Assembly (NCBI RefSeq): GCF_014493765.1
Contig: NZ_JACTVJ010000003.1
Coordinates: forward strand, 62,001-126,000
DNA from: Streptomyces polyasparticus
Lineage (GTDB): Bacteria > Actinomycetota > Actinomycetes > Streptomycetales > Streptomycetaceae
Reading direction: 5' to 3'
DNA: 64,000 bases
Part shown: in pieces, positions 8,018 to 16,358 of the stretch
Layout: each line of letters opens with the position of its first letter
Position numbering within the stretch: position 1 is the stretch's first letter
Program-made: the position numbers and the translations under genes
Notes under the pieces: model-generated
Seen by the model: only the letters and a program-made list of their open reading frames with translations
Databases searched by the model: none
What the model was told of the DNA's origin: nothing

Positions 8018-9157
8018 TCAATCCCGGCGCTGCGGTGCGCTGTTGGCCAGGTGGCGCAGCGCTTCGGCGGCCTCCTCGACCGAGTCGACGAGCGCGATAC
8101 GCGGCTCCATCGCGCGCTCCCGCGCCAGGGCCTGAAGGAGCGGCCAGGCCGGCAGCTTCTCGGTCCAGTGGGAGCGCCCGACCAGGACCATCGGGGTCGG
8201 TTCGCCGCGCGACTCGTAGTAGTTGGGCGTCGCGTTGTCGAAGATCTCCTGGACGGTGCCGGCCGCGCCGGGCAGGAAGATCACGCCCGCGTTGGAGCGC
8301 GCCAGCAGGCCGTCCTCGCGGGTGGCGTTGGCGAAGTACTTCGCGATGTGGGCGGCGAACGCGTTCGGCGGCTCGTGCCCGTAGAACCAGGTCGGGATGC
8401 CGACCGACGTGCCACCGGCCGGCCAGCGCTCGCGCACCGCGAAGGCGGCCTGCGCCCAGTCGGTGATCGAGGGGGTGAACGAGGGGGCCTTGGCGAGGAG
8501 TTCGAGCGCCTCGTCGAGCATCGCGTCCTGATGCGCGCTCGCGTACGCGCCGAGGTTCGCCGCCTCCATCGCGCCGGGTCCGCCGCCGGTGGCGACCGTG
8601 AAACCGGCACGGGCGAGCGTCCGGCCCAGGCGGGCTGCGCCCGCGTACTCCTCGGTACCGCGGGCCATCGCATGGCCGCCCATGACGCCCACGACCCGGG
8701 CGCCGACGAGCAGTTCGTCCAGGGCGTCCGAGATCGAGTCGTCGTGCACCGCGCGCAGCATCGACGCGAAGACGTCACCGTCGGCCTTGGTCTCCTGGAA
8801 CCACTGGTACGCCCGCGCGTCGGGCGTCGCCTCGTACGAGGAGGCCAGGCCCTCGAACAGGTCCTCGGGCGTGTACAGATGACCCCGGTACGGATCGAAG
8901 GGCAGGCCCGGCACCGGCGGGAACACCAACGCGCCTGCCGCCCGCACCTTGGCCGCCGCGTCCGGCTCCATCGGACAGCCGAGGAACACGGCGCCCTCGG
9001 TGTCGGCGGTGAGCAGCGCGAAGGTGCGCTGCGTCAGGTCCACGGCCTGGATGCGGTGGTGGGCGAGCGAGCCACGGGCCAGGACCGCGTCGAACTCCTC
9101 GAGGGTCTCGATCTCGCGGTCGGTCGTGGGCGGTGTGGGTGTGTGGTGGTCGGGCAC
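8018..9157 (-). CDS. LOG-family (Rossmann nucleotide-binding) protein
   Basis: This belongs to the TIGR00730/LOG superfamily that includes cytokinin riboside 5'-monophosphate phosphoribohydrolases, often mislabelled lysine decarboxylases. The phosphate-binding motif GGGPGAMEAAN is present. The usual PGGxGTxxE motif is seen as PGAAGTVQE, with the second Gly replaced by Ala. At about 380 residues it is much longer than the roughly 190-residue LOG enzymes: an extra N-terminal part of about 160 residues precedes the core. The suggested GTG at 9157 leaves a 157-bp divergent promoter region; an ATG at 9238 in the same frame is possible. The substrate cannot be told from the sequence. Confidence 0.82.
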   Translation of the reverse strand: MPDHHTPTPPTTDREIETLEEFDAVLARGSLAHHRIQAVDLTQRTFALLTADTEGAVFLGCPMEPDAAAKVRAAGALVFPPVPGLPFDPYRGHLYTPEDLFEGLASSYEATPDARAYQWFQETKADGDVFASMLRAVHDDSISDALDELLVGARVVGVMGGHAMARGTEEYAGAARLGRTLARAGFTVATGGGPGAMEAANLGAYASAHQDAMLDEALELLAKAPSFTPSITDWAQAAFAVRERWPAGGTSVGIPTWFYGHEPPNAFAAHIAKYFANATREDGLLARSNAGVIFLPGAAGTVQEIFDNATPNYYESRGEPTPMVLVGRSHWTEKLPAWPLLQALARERAMEPRIALVDSVEEAAEALRHLANSAPQRRD

Positions 9158-9248
9158 GTCCGCCAGCTTACGGGCGGGGGCCGACAGGGGCAGGTCCGTG
9201 TCCGTGACGCGGTCCGCGCGGCCTGTGGCCCAGGTCACATCCGAGACC

Positions 9249-9276
9249 TGTCAGGAATCGGAGGGCTGTCCCGCTC
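9249..9276 (+). promoter_or_regulatory. Candidate ECF41-type promoter
   Basis: TGTCAGG at 9249-9255 is separated by 16 nt from CGCTC at 9272-9276. This resembles the TGTCACA-N16-CGTC promoter described for ECF41 sigma factors. It lies 39 bp upstream of the oxidoreductase start, and an ECF41-like sigma factor is the next gene, so autoregulation of the pair is plausible. Confidence 0.4.
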
Positions 9277-9314
9277 AACCAGTACAGAGCAGGCCAACCG
9301 ACGGGAGAGCACCC

Positions 9315-10598
9315 ATGAAGCACCGCATCGTCGTCCTCGGCGCCGGCTATGCCGGGGCGTACGCGGCCGGCACCCTGGCCCGCCGGCTGTCCCCCGCGGA
9401 CACCGAGATCACCGTGGTCAACGCCGAGCCGGACTTCGTCCAGCGACTGCGGCTGCACCAGCTCGCGGCGGGCCGTGACATCGAGGCGCCGCAGCTCACC
9501 GACGTGTTCGCCGGTACGGGGGTACGGGTGCGTGTGGCCCGGGTGGCCGCTGTCGACCCCGGGCGCCGAGTGGTGCGCCTGACCCCGGCGTCCTCGTCGT
9601 CTTCGGTGTCCTCGGCGGAGGGCGCCGAGGAGATCTCGTACGACACCCTGTTCTACGCGCTCGGCAGCCGCGCCGCCGATCACGGCGTCCCCGGTGTGGC
9701 CGAGCACGCCTTCGACGTCGCGGGACGGCCCTCGGCGCTGCGGCTGCGCGAGCGACTCGACGGTCTGGGCGCGGGCGGGCGCGTGCTCGTCGTGGGGGAC
9801 GGTCTCACCGGAATCGAGACAGCCACCGAGATCGCCGAGTCACGGCCCGGCCTCTCCGTGGCGCTGATCGCCCGTGGCGCGCTGGGCGCCGCCCTGTCGG
9901 CCGGGGCTCAGGAGCACCTGCGCCGGGCCTGCGAGCGGCTCGGCATCACGGTCTTGGAGCACACCCGGGTCGAGGCGGTGGAGGCGACGGGAGTGCGGTG
10001 CGCCGACGGCACTTCCGTGGCCTCCGACGCCACGGTGTGGACGGCGGGGTTCGCCGTCAACTCTCTTGCCGCCGAAGCAGGGTTGGAGGTCACCGACGAC
10101 GGCCGGATCGTCGTCGACGCCGAGATGCGCTCGCGCTCGCACCCGGACGTGTACGCCGCGGGCGACGCCGCGTATGCCATCGGCGACAACGGACTGCCGC
10201 TGCCGATGTCCTGCGCCTCGGCCGGCTACTCGGGACGGCAGGCCACCGACGCGATCGTCGGCAAGCTGACCGGCCGCGCGATCCCGCACACCAAGCTGAC
10301 CTACCTGGGCAACCACATCAGCCTCGGCCGCGTGGACGCGATCCTGCAGATGGTCGACGGCGAGGGGCGGGCCAAGCCGAAATACCTGGGCGGCCGCAAG
10401 GCGGCACGGGTCAAGGCGGGCATCGTATGGATGTCGCTGTGGGCCACCGAGAACCCGACGTTCGGACTGCCGAAGCGCAAGCGGCGGTTGGTGGAGGCGG
10501 CCACCGAGGCCACGGTGGTGACCCCGACGGAGATCGTCGAGGGGGCCGCGCCCGAGAAGATCGCCGAGGGCGCCGCGCCCGAGAAGACCGCCGCCTAG
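9315..10598 (+). CDS. NAD(P)/FAD-dependent oxidoreductase (NDH-2-like)
   Basis: This 427-residue flavoprotein has two dinucleotide-binding motifs: GAGYAG at residues 9-14 for FAD and VVGDGLTGIE for NAD(P)H. The C-terminal FAD signature is VYAAGDAAYA. The architecture resembles type II NADH dehydrogenases, but no C-terminal amphipathic membrane helix is obvious. The C-terminus ends in a near-repeat (EGAAPEKIAEGAAPEKTAA). The ATG at 9315 follows GGGAG. The sigma-factor gene starts 1 bp after the stop. Oxidoreductases are frequent genomic partners of ECF41 sigma factors, so it is probably the target or output of the next gene. The electron acceptor is unknown. Confidence 0.88.
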   Translation: MKHRIVVLGAGYAGAYAAGTLARRLSPADTEITVVNAEPDFVQRLRLHQLAAGRDIEAPQLTDVFAGTGVRVRVARVAAVDPGRRVVRLTPASSSSSVSSAEGAEEISYDTLFYALGSRAADHGVPGVAEHAFDVAGRPSALRLRERLDGLGAGGRVLVVGDGLTGIETATEIAESRPGLSVALIARGALGAALSAGAQEHLRRACERLGITVLEHTRVEAVEATGVRCADGTSVASDATVWTAGFAVNSLAAEAGLEVTDDGRIVVDAEMRSRSHPDVYAAGDAAYAIGDNGLPLPMSCASAGYSGRQATDAIVGKLTGRAIPHTKLTYLGNHISLGRVDAILQMVDGEGRAKPKYLGGRKAARVKAGIVWMSLWATENPTFGLPKRKRRLVEAATEATVVTPTEIVEGAAPEKIAEGAAPEKTAA

Positions 10599-10599
10599 G

Positions 10600-11559
10600 G
10601 TGAGCCTCGTGGACAGCACCACCACCGATCGCTTCGACACCCGTCGTTTCGAGGCCGGCCGGAGCCGGCTGGCCTCGTTGGCGTACCGTCTGCTCGGCTC
10701 CGCCGCAGACGCGGAGGACGCCGTACAGGATGCCTTCCTGCAGTGGCAGGCCGCGGACCGGCAGCTGATCAAGGTGCCCGAGGCCTGGCTCACCAAGGTC
10801 GTCACCAACCTCTGCCTCGACCGGCTCCGCTCGGCCCAGGCCCGGCGCGAACGCACCGCCGGCGCCTGGCTGCCGGAACCGCTCCTCGACGGCGACCCGA
10901 TGCTCGGCCCGGCCGACACGTTCGAGCAGCGCGAATCGGTGTCGCTCGCCGTGCTCATGCTGATGGAGCGTCTGTCGCCGGTCGAACGGGCCGTGTACGT
11001 GCTGCGGGAGGCGTTCTCGCACAGCCATGCGGAGATCGCCGAGATCCTCGGCATCACGCAGTCCGCCAGCCAGCAGCATCTGCACCGGGCCAGGAGCCGC
11101 GTCACCGCCGAACGCCGCCGGGACGAGGTGGACCCCGCCACGGCGCGCAGAATCGTCGAGGAGTTCCTCGCGGCCGCCACCTCGGGCCGCACCGACCGGC
11201 TCGTGGCGCTGCTCACCGACGACGCCACGGCGATCTCCGACGGCGCGGGCCTGGCCAAGAAGCTGCTGCTGTTCGACACCCCGGAACGCATCGCATCCCT
11301 CGCGCGGGCCGGCTTCAAGTCCACGCCCGCGAAGCAGCAGTTCGTCGGCGGCACATCCGCCCTCCATTACGCGCTCGTCAACGGCGCCCCCGCGATCCTG
11401 ATCGTCCCCGGCGACCAGGTGGTCGGTGCCGTCACCTTCGACCTTGCCGACGACCGCATCGTCGCCTTGCGCGGCATCGCCTCGCCCGCCCGCCTCGTCC
11501 GCCTCACCGAGGCCTGGCGCCGGCACGAGGCGGGGGAGCCGCTGATCGCGGAGTGGTGA
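10600..11559 (+). CDS. sigJ: ECF41-group RNA polymerase sigma factor (SigJ-like) with SnoaL-like C-terminus
   Basis: The 319-residue product has sigma region 2 (residues about 15-80, with AEDAVQDAF) and region 4 (about 110-165, ERAVYVLREAFSHSHAEIAEILG). The linker motif WLPEPL is typical of ECF41. A C-terminal SnoaL-like domain, about residues 180-300, replaces a separate anti-sigma factor in this group and is known to modulate activity. The family's DGGGK motif appears altered to SDGAGLAKK. The GTG at 10600 sits 1 bp after the oxidoreductase stop; GTG 10609 is an in-frame alternative. The partner gene and candidate promoter at 9249 suggest a self-contained regulon. The inducing signal is unknown. 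Confidence 0.9.
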   Translation: MSLVDSTTTDRFDTRRFEAGRSRLASLAYRLLGSAADAEDAVQDAFLQWQAADRQLIKVPEAWLTKVVTNLCLDRLRSAQARRERTAGAWLPEPLLDGDPMLGPADTFEQRESVSLAVLMLMERLSPVERAVYVLREAFSHSHAEIAEILGITQSASQQHLHRARSRVTAERRRDEVDPATARRIVEEFLAAATSGRTDRLVALLTDDATAISDGAGLAKKLLLFDTPERIASLARAGFKSTPAKQQFVGGTSALHYALVNGAPAILIVPGDQVVGAVTFDLADDRIVALRGIASPARLVRLTEAWRRHEAGEPLIAEW

Positions 11560-11644
11560 CGGCCGCGGGCCTCGTTGTCAGTCCCGTCGATTAGGTTCGA
11601 TGCGTTCGGCCCGATCGGCGGGCTGCCGATCCTGGAGTGTCGCG

Positions 11645-12166
11645 GTGAGTGTCCATATGCACCTGCGTGCCGTCGCGATGCCCGAGATCCAGGATGATCA
11701 CAGCTGGCTCGCGGAGTTCATGTCGGACGCCTGGGACAGGCTCCCTGAGGAGTACGAGGCAGGGGTTGCCACCTCGATCGATACGGCCTTCGACTCCGTC
11801 AACCGCTTCTACGCCTGGGCCGCGGGACTCCCCGCGAGTGCCGCATTCGCTGCGGGGCCGGATGGCGAGAGCCCCTGGCAGCTGCCGGTCTACGGCGGCC
11901 GTGCCGTGCCGCACGCCGCTGGTGCCGACCCTTCCGACCCGCCCATGGGGCTCCTGGAACCGCCCGGCGTCTCGGCAGCCGCCGACTTCCTGTCGAAGGT
12001 CTCCTTCGACGAGCTGTGGAATGCGGCCGGAGCCGAGCTGGGCAGCCGTTTCGACGGGGAGGAGCCGGCCAGGAGCCTGTACCGGGAGGAGCACCGGAGC
12101 CTGCTGAAGTTCTACGGCCGGGCGGCTGCGGCAGGGCACGCGGTGGTCCGCGTGGTGTGGGCGTGA
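11645..12166 (+). CDS. DUF1877-like small cytoplasmic protein
   Basis: This 173-residue soluble protein has no signal peptide or membrane segment. The start MSVHMHLRAVAMPEI, the following HSWLAEFM and the late FYGRAAAAGHAVVRVVW segment resemble the YfbM/DUF1877 fold, whose function is unknown. The GTG at 11645 is preceded by GGAG 7 nt away. The TGA overlaps the GTG of the MFS transporter (GTGA at 12163-12166), so the two proteins are made together. A role as a cytoplasmic partner of the exporter is only an inference from this coupling. Confidence 0.75.
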   Translation: MSVHMHLRAVAMPEIQDDHSWLAEFMSDAWDRLPEEYEAGVATSIDTAFDSVNRFYAWAAGLPASAAFAAGPDGESPWQLPVYGGRAVPHAAGADPSDPPMGLLEPPGVSAAADFLSKVSFDELWNAAGAELGSRFDGEEPARSLYREEHRSLLKFYGRAAAAGHAVVRVVWA

Positions 12167-13464
12167 GCCGAGCCGCACTCGGCCGGGAGTTCCACTGGCT
12201 CTGGGCCTCCTACACCGTCAGCATCTTCGGGACCTGGCTCGCCTTCGACGCCTTTGCGTTGATCGCCGTGCTCGTGCTGCACAGCGGGCCCGCCGGGGTC
12301 TCCGCGCTGGCCGCCGTGGGGCCCGCGGTCGCCGCCCTGGTGGCGGTGCCGCTCGGACCGTGGATGGAGTTCCGGCGGAAGCGGCTGGTGATGGTCGGGA
12401 TGGACGCGGTGCGGTGTGCGGCGCTGCTGACCGTTCCCCTCGCGTATGCGCTCGATGTCCTGTCGCTCGCCCAGCTCTTCGTCGTGTCCGTGGTGGTGGG
12501 GGCCGCGGACATCGCCTTCACCGCGGCCAGTGGTGCCACCCTGAAGTCCCTTGTGCGCAAGGAGGACTTGCTCGTCGCCAACGGGCGGTTCGAGTCGACC
12601 ATGTGGACCGCGACCCTGGTCGGACCGCCGCTGGGCGGGGCTGCGGTGGGGATGTTCGGGCCCGTGCTGACCGTGGCCGCCAACGCGGTGAGTTTTCTGC
12701 TGTCCGCGGTGGGGATCCGGGCCATCGGCCGGGACGAGGAGCCGCCCGCACACGCGGCGGCCAAGGAACGGGCGCGGCTCGGGGACGGCTTCCGTTTCCT
12801 GTGGGCCCATCCGACGCTGCGTCCGCTCTTCCTCAACGCCGTGCTGGTCAACGCCCTGATCATGACCGGCGCTCCGCTCCTCGCGGTGCTGATGCTCGGG
12901 CCGCTCGGGTTCGCGCCCTGGCAGTACGGGCTCGCCTTCGCCGTGCCGTGTCTCGGCGGGCTGCTCGGGTCGCGGCTCGCGCGTCGGCTTGTTCCCCGGT
13001 ACGGGGAGGGGTGGGTGCTGCGGGTGTTCGGTGTGCTGCGGGTGTGCTGGCCGGTCGGGCTCGTGTTCGTCCACTCCGGTACGAGTGGGCTCGTGCTCGT
13101 CATGGTCGTCGAGTTCGGGCTGATCACCTGTGCGGCGGTGTTCAGTCCCGTGCTGGCGACGCGGCGGCTGGCGGAGTTGCCGGCGTCGCATGTCACACGG
13201 GTTCTGTCGGCGTGGTCGGTGGCTGCGAAGGGGGCGACGGCGGTGCTGGTGGCTGCGTGGGGGGTGTTGGCCTCCCTGATCGGTGCGCGATCGGCGCTTG
13301 GTGTGGCGGGGGTGCTGTTGCTTGCCACGCCTCTGCTGCTGGGTGGGTGGGGGCGCCTGCGGCGGGCTTTTCTCCCCGCCCCGCCCCTTTCCGAAACCGG
13401 GGCCTCGTCCCGGACTCCGGCATCCGAACTTCGTTCGGATCTGCTCAAGCGCCGCAGGGGCTGA
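12163..13464 (+). CDS. MFS transporter
   Basis: This roughly 433-residue membrane protein has about 12 predicted helices and a loop after helix 2 (MEFRRKRLVMVGMDAVR) typical of major facilitator exporters of the MefA/enterobactin-exporter-like group. The GTG start overlaps the stop of the DUF1877-like gene. The last 30 or so residues and the stop codon are encoded inside a dispersed palindromic repeat (13341-13465), so the tail, which ends in LLKRRRG, is probably not part of the ancestral protein. The substrate is unknown. Confidence 0.87.
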   Translation: MSRAALGREFHWLWASYTVSIFGTWLAFDAFALIAVLVLHSGPAGVSALAAVGPAVAALVAVPLGPWMEFRRKRLVMVGMDAVRCAALLTVPLAYALDVLSLAQLFVVSVVVGAADIAFTAASGATLKSLVRKEDLLVANGRFESTMWTATLVGPPLGGAAVGMFGPVLTVAANAVSFLLSAVGIRAIGRDEEPPAHAAAKERARLGDGFRFLWAHPTLRPLFLNAVLVNALIMTGAPLLAVLMLGPLGFAPWQYGLAFAVPCLGGLLGSRLARRLVPRYGEGWVLRVFGVLRVCWPVGLVFVHSGTSGLVLVMVVEFGLITCAAVFSPVLATRRLAELPASHVTRVLSAWSVAAKGATAVLVAAWGVLASLIGARSALGVAGVLLLATPLLLGGWGRLRRAFLPAPPLSETGASSRTPASELRSDLLKRRRG

Positions 13465-13465
13465 A
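13341..13465 (+). repeat. Dispersed palindromic (MITE/REP-like) element, copy A
   Basis: About 125 bp bounded by the 9-bp inverted repeat CCTGCGGCG ... CGCCGCAGG. It contains two internal hairpins, CCGGG/CCCGG at 13397-13413 and ATCCGAAC-TTC-GTTCGGAT at 13422-13440. It shares long identical blocks with 53172-53296 and, in shortened form, with 48862-48915. Here it overlaps the 3' end of the MFS gene and supplies its stop codon. Confidence 0.85.
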
Positions 13466-13471
13466 GTTGCC

Positions 13472-15841
13472 TCAGTGGCCGATGATGTGTTCCGGGCGTA
13501 CCGGGACCCTGCGCAGCGGCCTGCCCGTCGCCTCCCTGATCGCCGAGACGATTGCCGGGGTCGACGACAGCGTCGGGGCCTCGCCCGCGCCGCGGAGGCC
13601 GTAGGGGGCGTGGGGGTCGGCGAGTTCGAGGATGTCCACCGGCATGGGTGGGGTGTCCAGGATCGTCGGGATCAAGTAGTCCGTGAAGGACGGGTTGCGG
13701 ACCAGGGAGGTGGCCGGGTCGACAACGATCTCCTCCATCACCGCGAGCCCGAGTCCCTGTGTCGAGCCGCCCTGGATCTGGCCGAGGACCGCCTGGGGGT
13801 TCAGTGCCTTGCCGACGTCCTGGGCGCAGGCCAGCTCGACCACCTTCACCAGGCCCAGTTCCCCATCCACCTCGACCACCGCGCGGTGCGCGGCGAAGGA
13901 GTACTGGACGTGTCCCTGGCCCTGGCCCGTACGAGGGTCGAAGGGCTCGGTGGGGCGGTGGCGCCACTCCAGTTCCAGGTCGACCACCTCCCCTTCCAGT
14001 ACGTCGGCGAGGTCCGCCAGTGCCTCGCCGTCCGGCCCGACCACCTTGCCGCCCGCCAGTGCGAGCCCTTCGACCGGCCAGTCGAACTTCCGTTGTGCCA
14101 ACCTCAGTACGGCCGAACGCACCGCCTCACACGTGTGCTTGATCGCGCCCCCGGTCACATACGTCTGCCGGGACGCCGAGGTCGAGCCCGCGTTGCCCGC
14201 CGAGGTGTCGGCCGGGCGCAGGGTCACCTGGGAGACACCCAGTTCCGTACGGACGATCTGCGCGTGCACCGTCACACCGCCCTGGCCGACCTCGGCCATC
14301 GCGGTGTGCACGGTCGCGACGGCCTCCCCGGCGACCGCTTCGAGGCGTACGCGTGCGGTGGAGTAGTCGTCGAAGCCCTCCGAGAAGCCGACGTTCTTGA
14401 TGCCGACCGCGTAGCCCACCCCTCGTACGACGCCTTCGCCGTGCGTGGTGTTGGACAGGCCGCCGGGCAACTCGCGCAGGTCGGCCGCCGTGCCCGCCGC
14501 CGCCCACTGAGTCGCTTCAGGCAGCGGCAGTTCCTGCACCCGCCGCAGCAGTTCGGCCACCGGAGCGGGGGAGTCCACCAGCTGTCCCGTCGGCATCACC
14601 GATCCCTGCGCCATGGCGTTGCGCTGCCGGAACTCCACCGGATCCAGGCCGAGTTCGGCGGCGAGCCGGTCCATCTGGGACTCGTACGCGAAACAGGCCT
14701 GCACCGCACCGAAGCCGCGCATCGCCCCGCAGGGCGGGTTGTTGGTGTAGAGCCCGAGCGCCTCGACGGCGACGGTGTCGCACTCGTACGGGCCGAGGGC
14801 CAGCGAGGCCGCGTTGCCGACCACGGCCGGGGTCGAGGAGGCGTAGGCGCCTCCGTCGAGCACGATCCGGGCCGCCACATGCGTCAACTTCCCGTCCCGC
14901 GTGGCCCCGTGCTCGTAGTGCAGCCGGGCGGGATGGCGGTGGACATGGCCGAAGAAGGACTCGTAGCGGTTGTAGACCATCTTCACCGGGCGGCCCGTGC
15001 GCTGCGCGAGCAGCGCCGCGTGCGCCTGCATCGACAGATCCTCGCGGCCGCCGAAGGCACCGCCCACACCGGAGAGCGTCAGGCGCACCTTCTCCTCGGG
15101 CAGCCCGAGTACCGGCGCGATCTGCTTGCGGTCGACATGCAGCCACTGCGTGGAGACATAGAGATCGATACCGCCGTCCTCGGCCGGCACCGCGAGCCCC
15201 GACTCCGGGCCGAGGAACGCCTGGTCCTGCATGCCGACTTCGTAGTCCTCGGCCACGATCACCTCGGCACGGGCACGGGCCGCCGCCAGATCGCCGCGCA
15301 CGACGGGCTGGCGGTGGACGACGTTCGGATGCGGTACGTGCCGGACGTGCGCGTCGGTGCGGCCCGGATGCAGGACGGGGGCGTCGGGCGCGGTCGCGGT
15401 GGCCTCGTCGGTGACGGCGGGCAGCACCTCGTAGTCGACGACGATCCGTTCGGCGGCACGGCGAGCGGTCTCCGGGTGATCGGCCGCGACCAGCGCGACC
15501 GGCTCCCCGTGGAAGCGGACCCGGCCGTCGCAGAGCACCGGCTGGTCGGCGATCTCCAGGCCGTATGTCTTCGCGTGCGCCAGGTCCTCGTATGTGAGAA
15601 CCGCCTGGACACCGGCCACTTGAAGGGCCGGACCGATGTCCAGGCGGGTGATGCGGGCATGGGCGTGCGGGGCCCGCAGGGTGTGGCCCCACAGCATGTC
15701 CTCGTGCCACAGGTCCGAGGCGAAGGCGAACGCCCCGGTGGTCTTGAGTGTGCCGTCGGGCCGGAGCGTCGACTCCCCGATGCCGCCAGGGGTACGGGTT
15801 CCCTGGGTGAGACCGGTCGGGGTGTTCGCCACATTGGTCAT
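13472..15841 (-). CDS. Xanthine dehydrogenase-family molybdopterin-binding subunit (orphan large subunit)
   Basis: This 789-residue large subunit of a molybdenum hydroxylase would oxidise purines or aldehydes. The Moco-binding segments are clear: GVGGAFGGRED, CGAMRGFGAVQ, and the catalytic Glu near residue 754 in GAGEAPTL. It carries no 2Fe-2S or FAD domain, and no gene for such subunits is near. The only upstream operon partner is a VOC protein ending 9 bp before this ATG. Electron-carrying partners must be encoded elsewhere, or the enzyme works with a different acceptor. Xanthine is one possible substrate among several; the sequence does not decide. Confidence 0.88.
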   Translation of the reverse strand: MTNVANTPTGLTQGTRTPGGIGESTLRPDGTLKTTGAFAFASDLWHEDMLWGHTLRAPHAHARITRLDIGPALQVAGVQAVLTYEDLAHAKTYGLEIADQPVLCDGRVRFHGEPVALVAADHPETARRAAERIVVDYEVLPAVTDEATATAPDAPVLHPGRTDAHVRHVPHPNVVHRQPVVRGDLAAARARAEVIVAEDYEVGMQDQAFLGPESGLAVPAEDGGIDLYVSTQWLHVDRKQIAPVLGLPEEKVRLTLSGVGGAFGGREDLSMQAHAALLAQRTGRPVKMVYNRYESFFGHVHRHPARLHYEHGATRDGKLTHVAARIVLDGGAYASSTPAVVGNAASLALGPYECDTVAVEALGLYTNNPPCGAMRGFGAVQACFAYESQMDRLAAELGLDPVEFRQRNAMAQGSVMPTGQLVDSPAPVAELLRRVQELPLPEATQWAAAGTAADLRELPGGLSNTTHGEGVVRGVGYAVGIKNVGFSEGFDDYSTARVRLEAVAGEAVATVHTAMAEVGQGGVTVHAQIVRTELGVSQVTLRPADTSAGNAGSTSASRQTYVTGGAIKHTCEAVRSAVLRLAQRKFDWPVEGLALAGGKVVGPDGEALADLADVLEGEVVDLELEWRHRPTEPFDPRTGQGQGHVQYSFAAHRAVVEVDGELGLVKVVELACAQDVGKALNPQAVLGQIQGGSTQGLGLAVMEEIVVDPATSLVRNPSFTDYLIPTILDTPPMPVDILELADPHAPYGLRGAGEAPTLSSTPAIVSAIREATGRPLRRVPVRPEHIIGH

Positions 15842-15850
15842 GCTTCAGGA

Positions 15851-16270
15851 TCAGCCCTGGACCATGGCCGGGTCCATCCACATGACCTCGAAGTGGTGGC
15901 CGTCGGGGTCCTGGAAGGAGCGGCCGTACATCTGACCGAAGTCCTGCGGGTCCTTGGCGTGCGAGCCGCCGGCCGCGAGGGCACGGTCGCAGAGCTCGTC
16001 GACCGCGGCGCGGCTCTCGGCGCTCAGACAGATCAGCGCCTCGTTGGCCACCGCCGAGTCGGAGATCGGCTTCGAGGCGAACTCGTTGAACTTCGCCTCC
16101 GAGAGCAGCATGATCACAATGCTGTCGCTGATCACGACGGAGGCGGTGTTCTCATCGCTGAACTGCGCGTTGATCGTGTAGCCGAGCTCCGAGTAGAACT
16201 TCTTCGCCGCGTCGATGTTCTTGGTGGCGAGGTTGATGAAGACCATCTGCTGGTACGCGTTGTCAGCCAT
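15851..16270 (-). CDS. VOC-family (glyoxalase/bleomycin resistance-like) protein
   Basis: This 139-residue protein carries a complete vicinal-oxygen-chelate fold of two beta-alpha-beta-beta-beta units (QMVFINLATKNIDAAKKFY...; FGQMYGRSFQDPDGHHFEVMW). The terminal DPDGHHFEV segment supplies a typical metal-ligand Glu. The ATG at 16270 follows AGGAGCGG. It is the first gene of a two-gene unit with the molybdenum hydroxylase subunit, 9 bp downstream. Whether it is an enzyme, an isomerase or a binding protein cannot be told. Confidence 0.85.
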   Translation of the reverse strand: MADNAYQQMVFINLATKNIDAAKKFYSELGYTINAQFSDENTASVVISDSIVIMLLSEAKFNEFASKPISDSAVANEALICLSAESRAAVDELCDRALAAGGSHAKDPQDFGQMYGRSFQDPDGHHFEVMWMDPAMVQG

Positions 16271-16358
16271 GTCGTCCGCTCCTGGATCGTCGATATTCGT
16301 TACGTGGGGTTAGACGAGGGGCCGCACGAGAACTCATCGGTCCCCGGGAAGAATCTTT

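Noticed and set aside
8018-9157. Lysine decarboxylase annotation
   Set aside because: The GGGPGAM and PGxxGTxxE motifs mark the LOG/Rossmann nucleotide-binding family; no PLP site is present.
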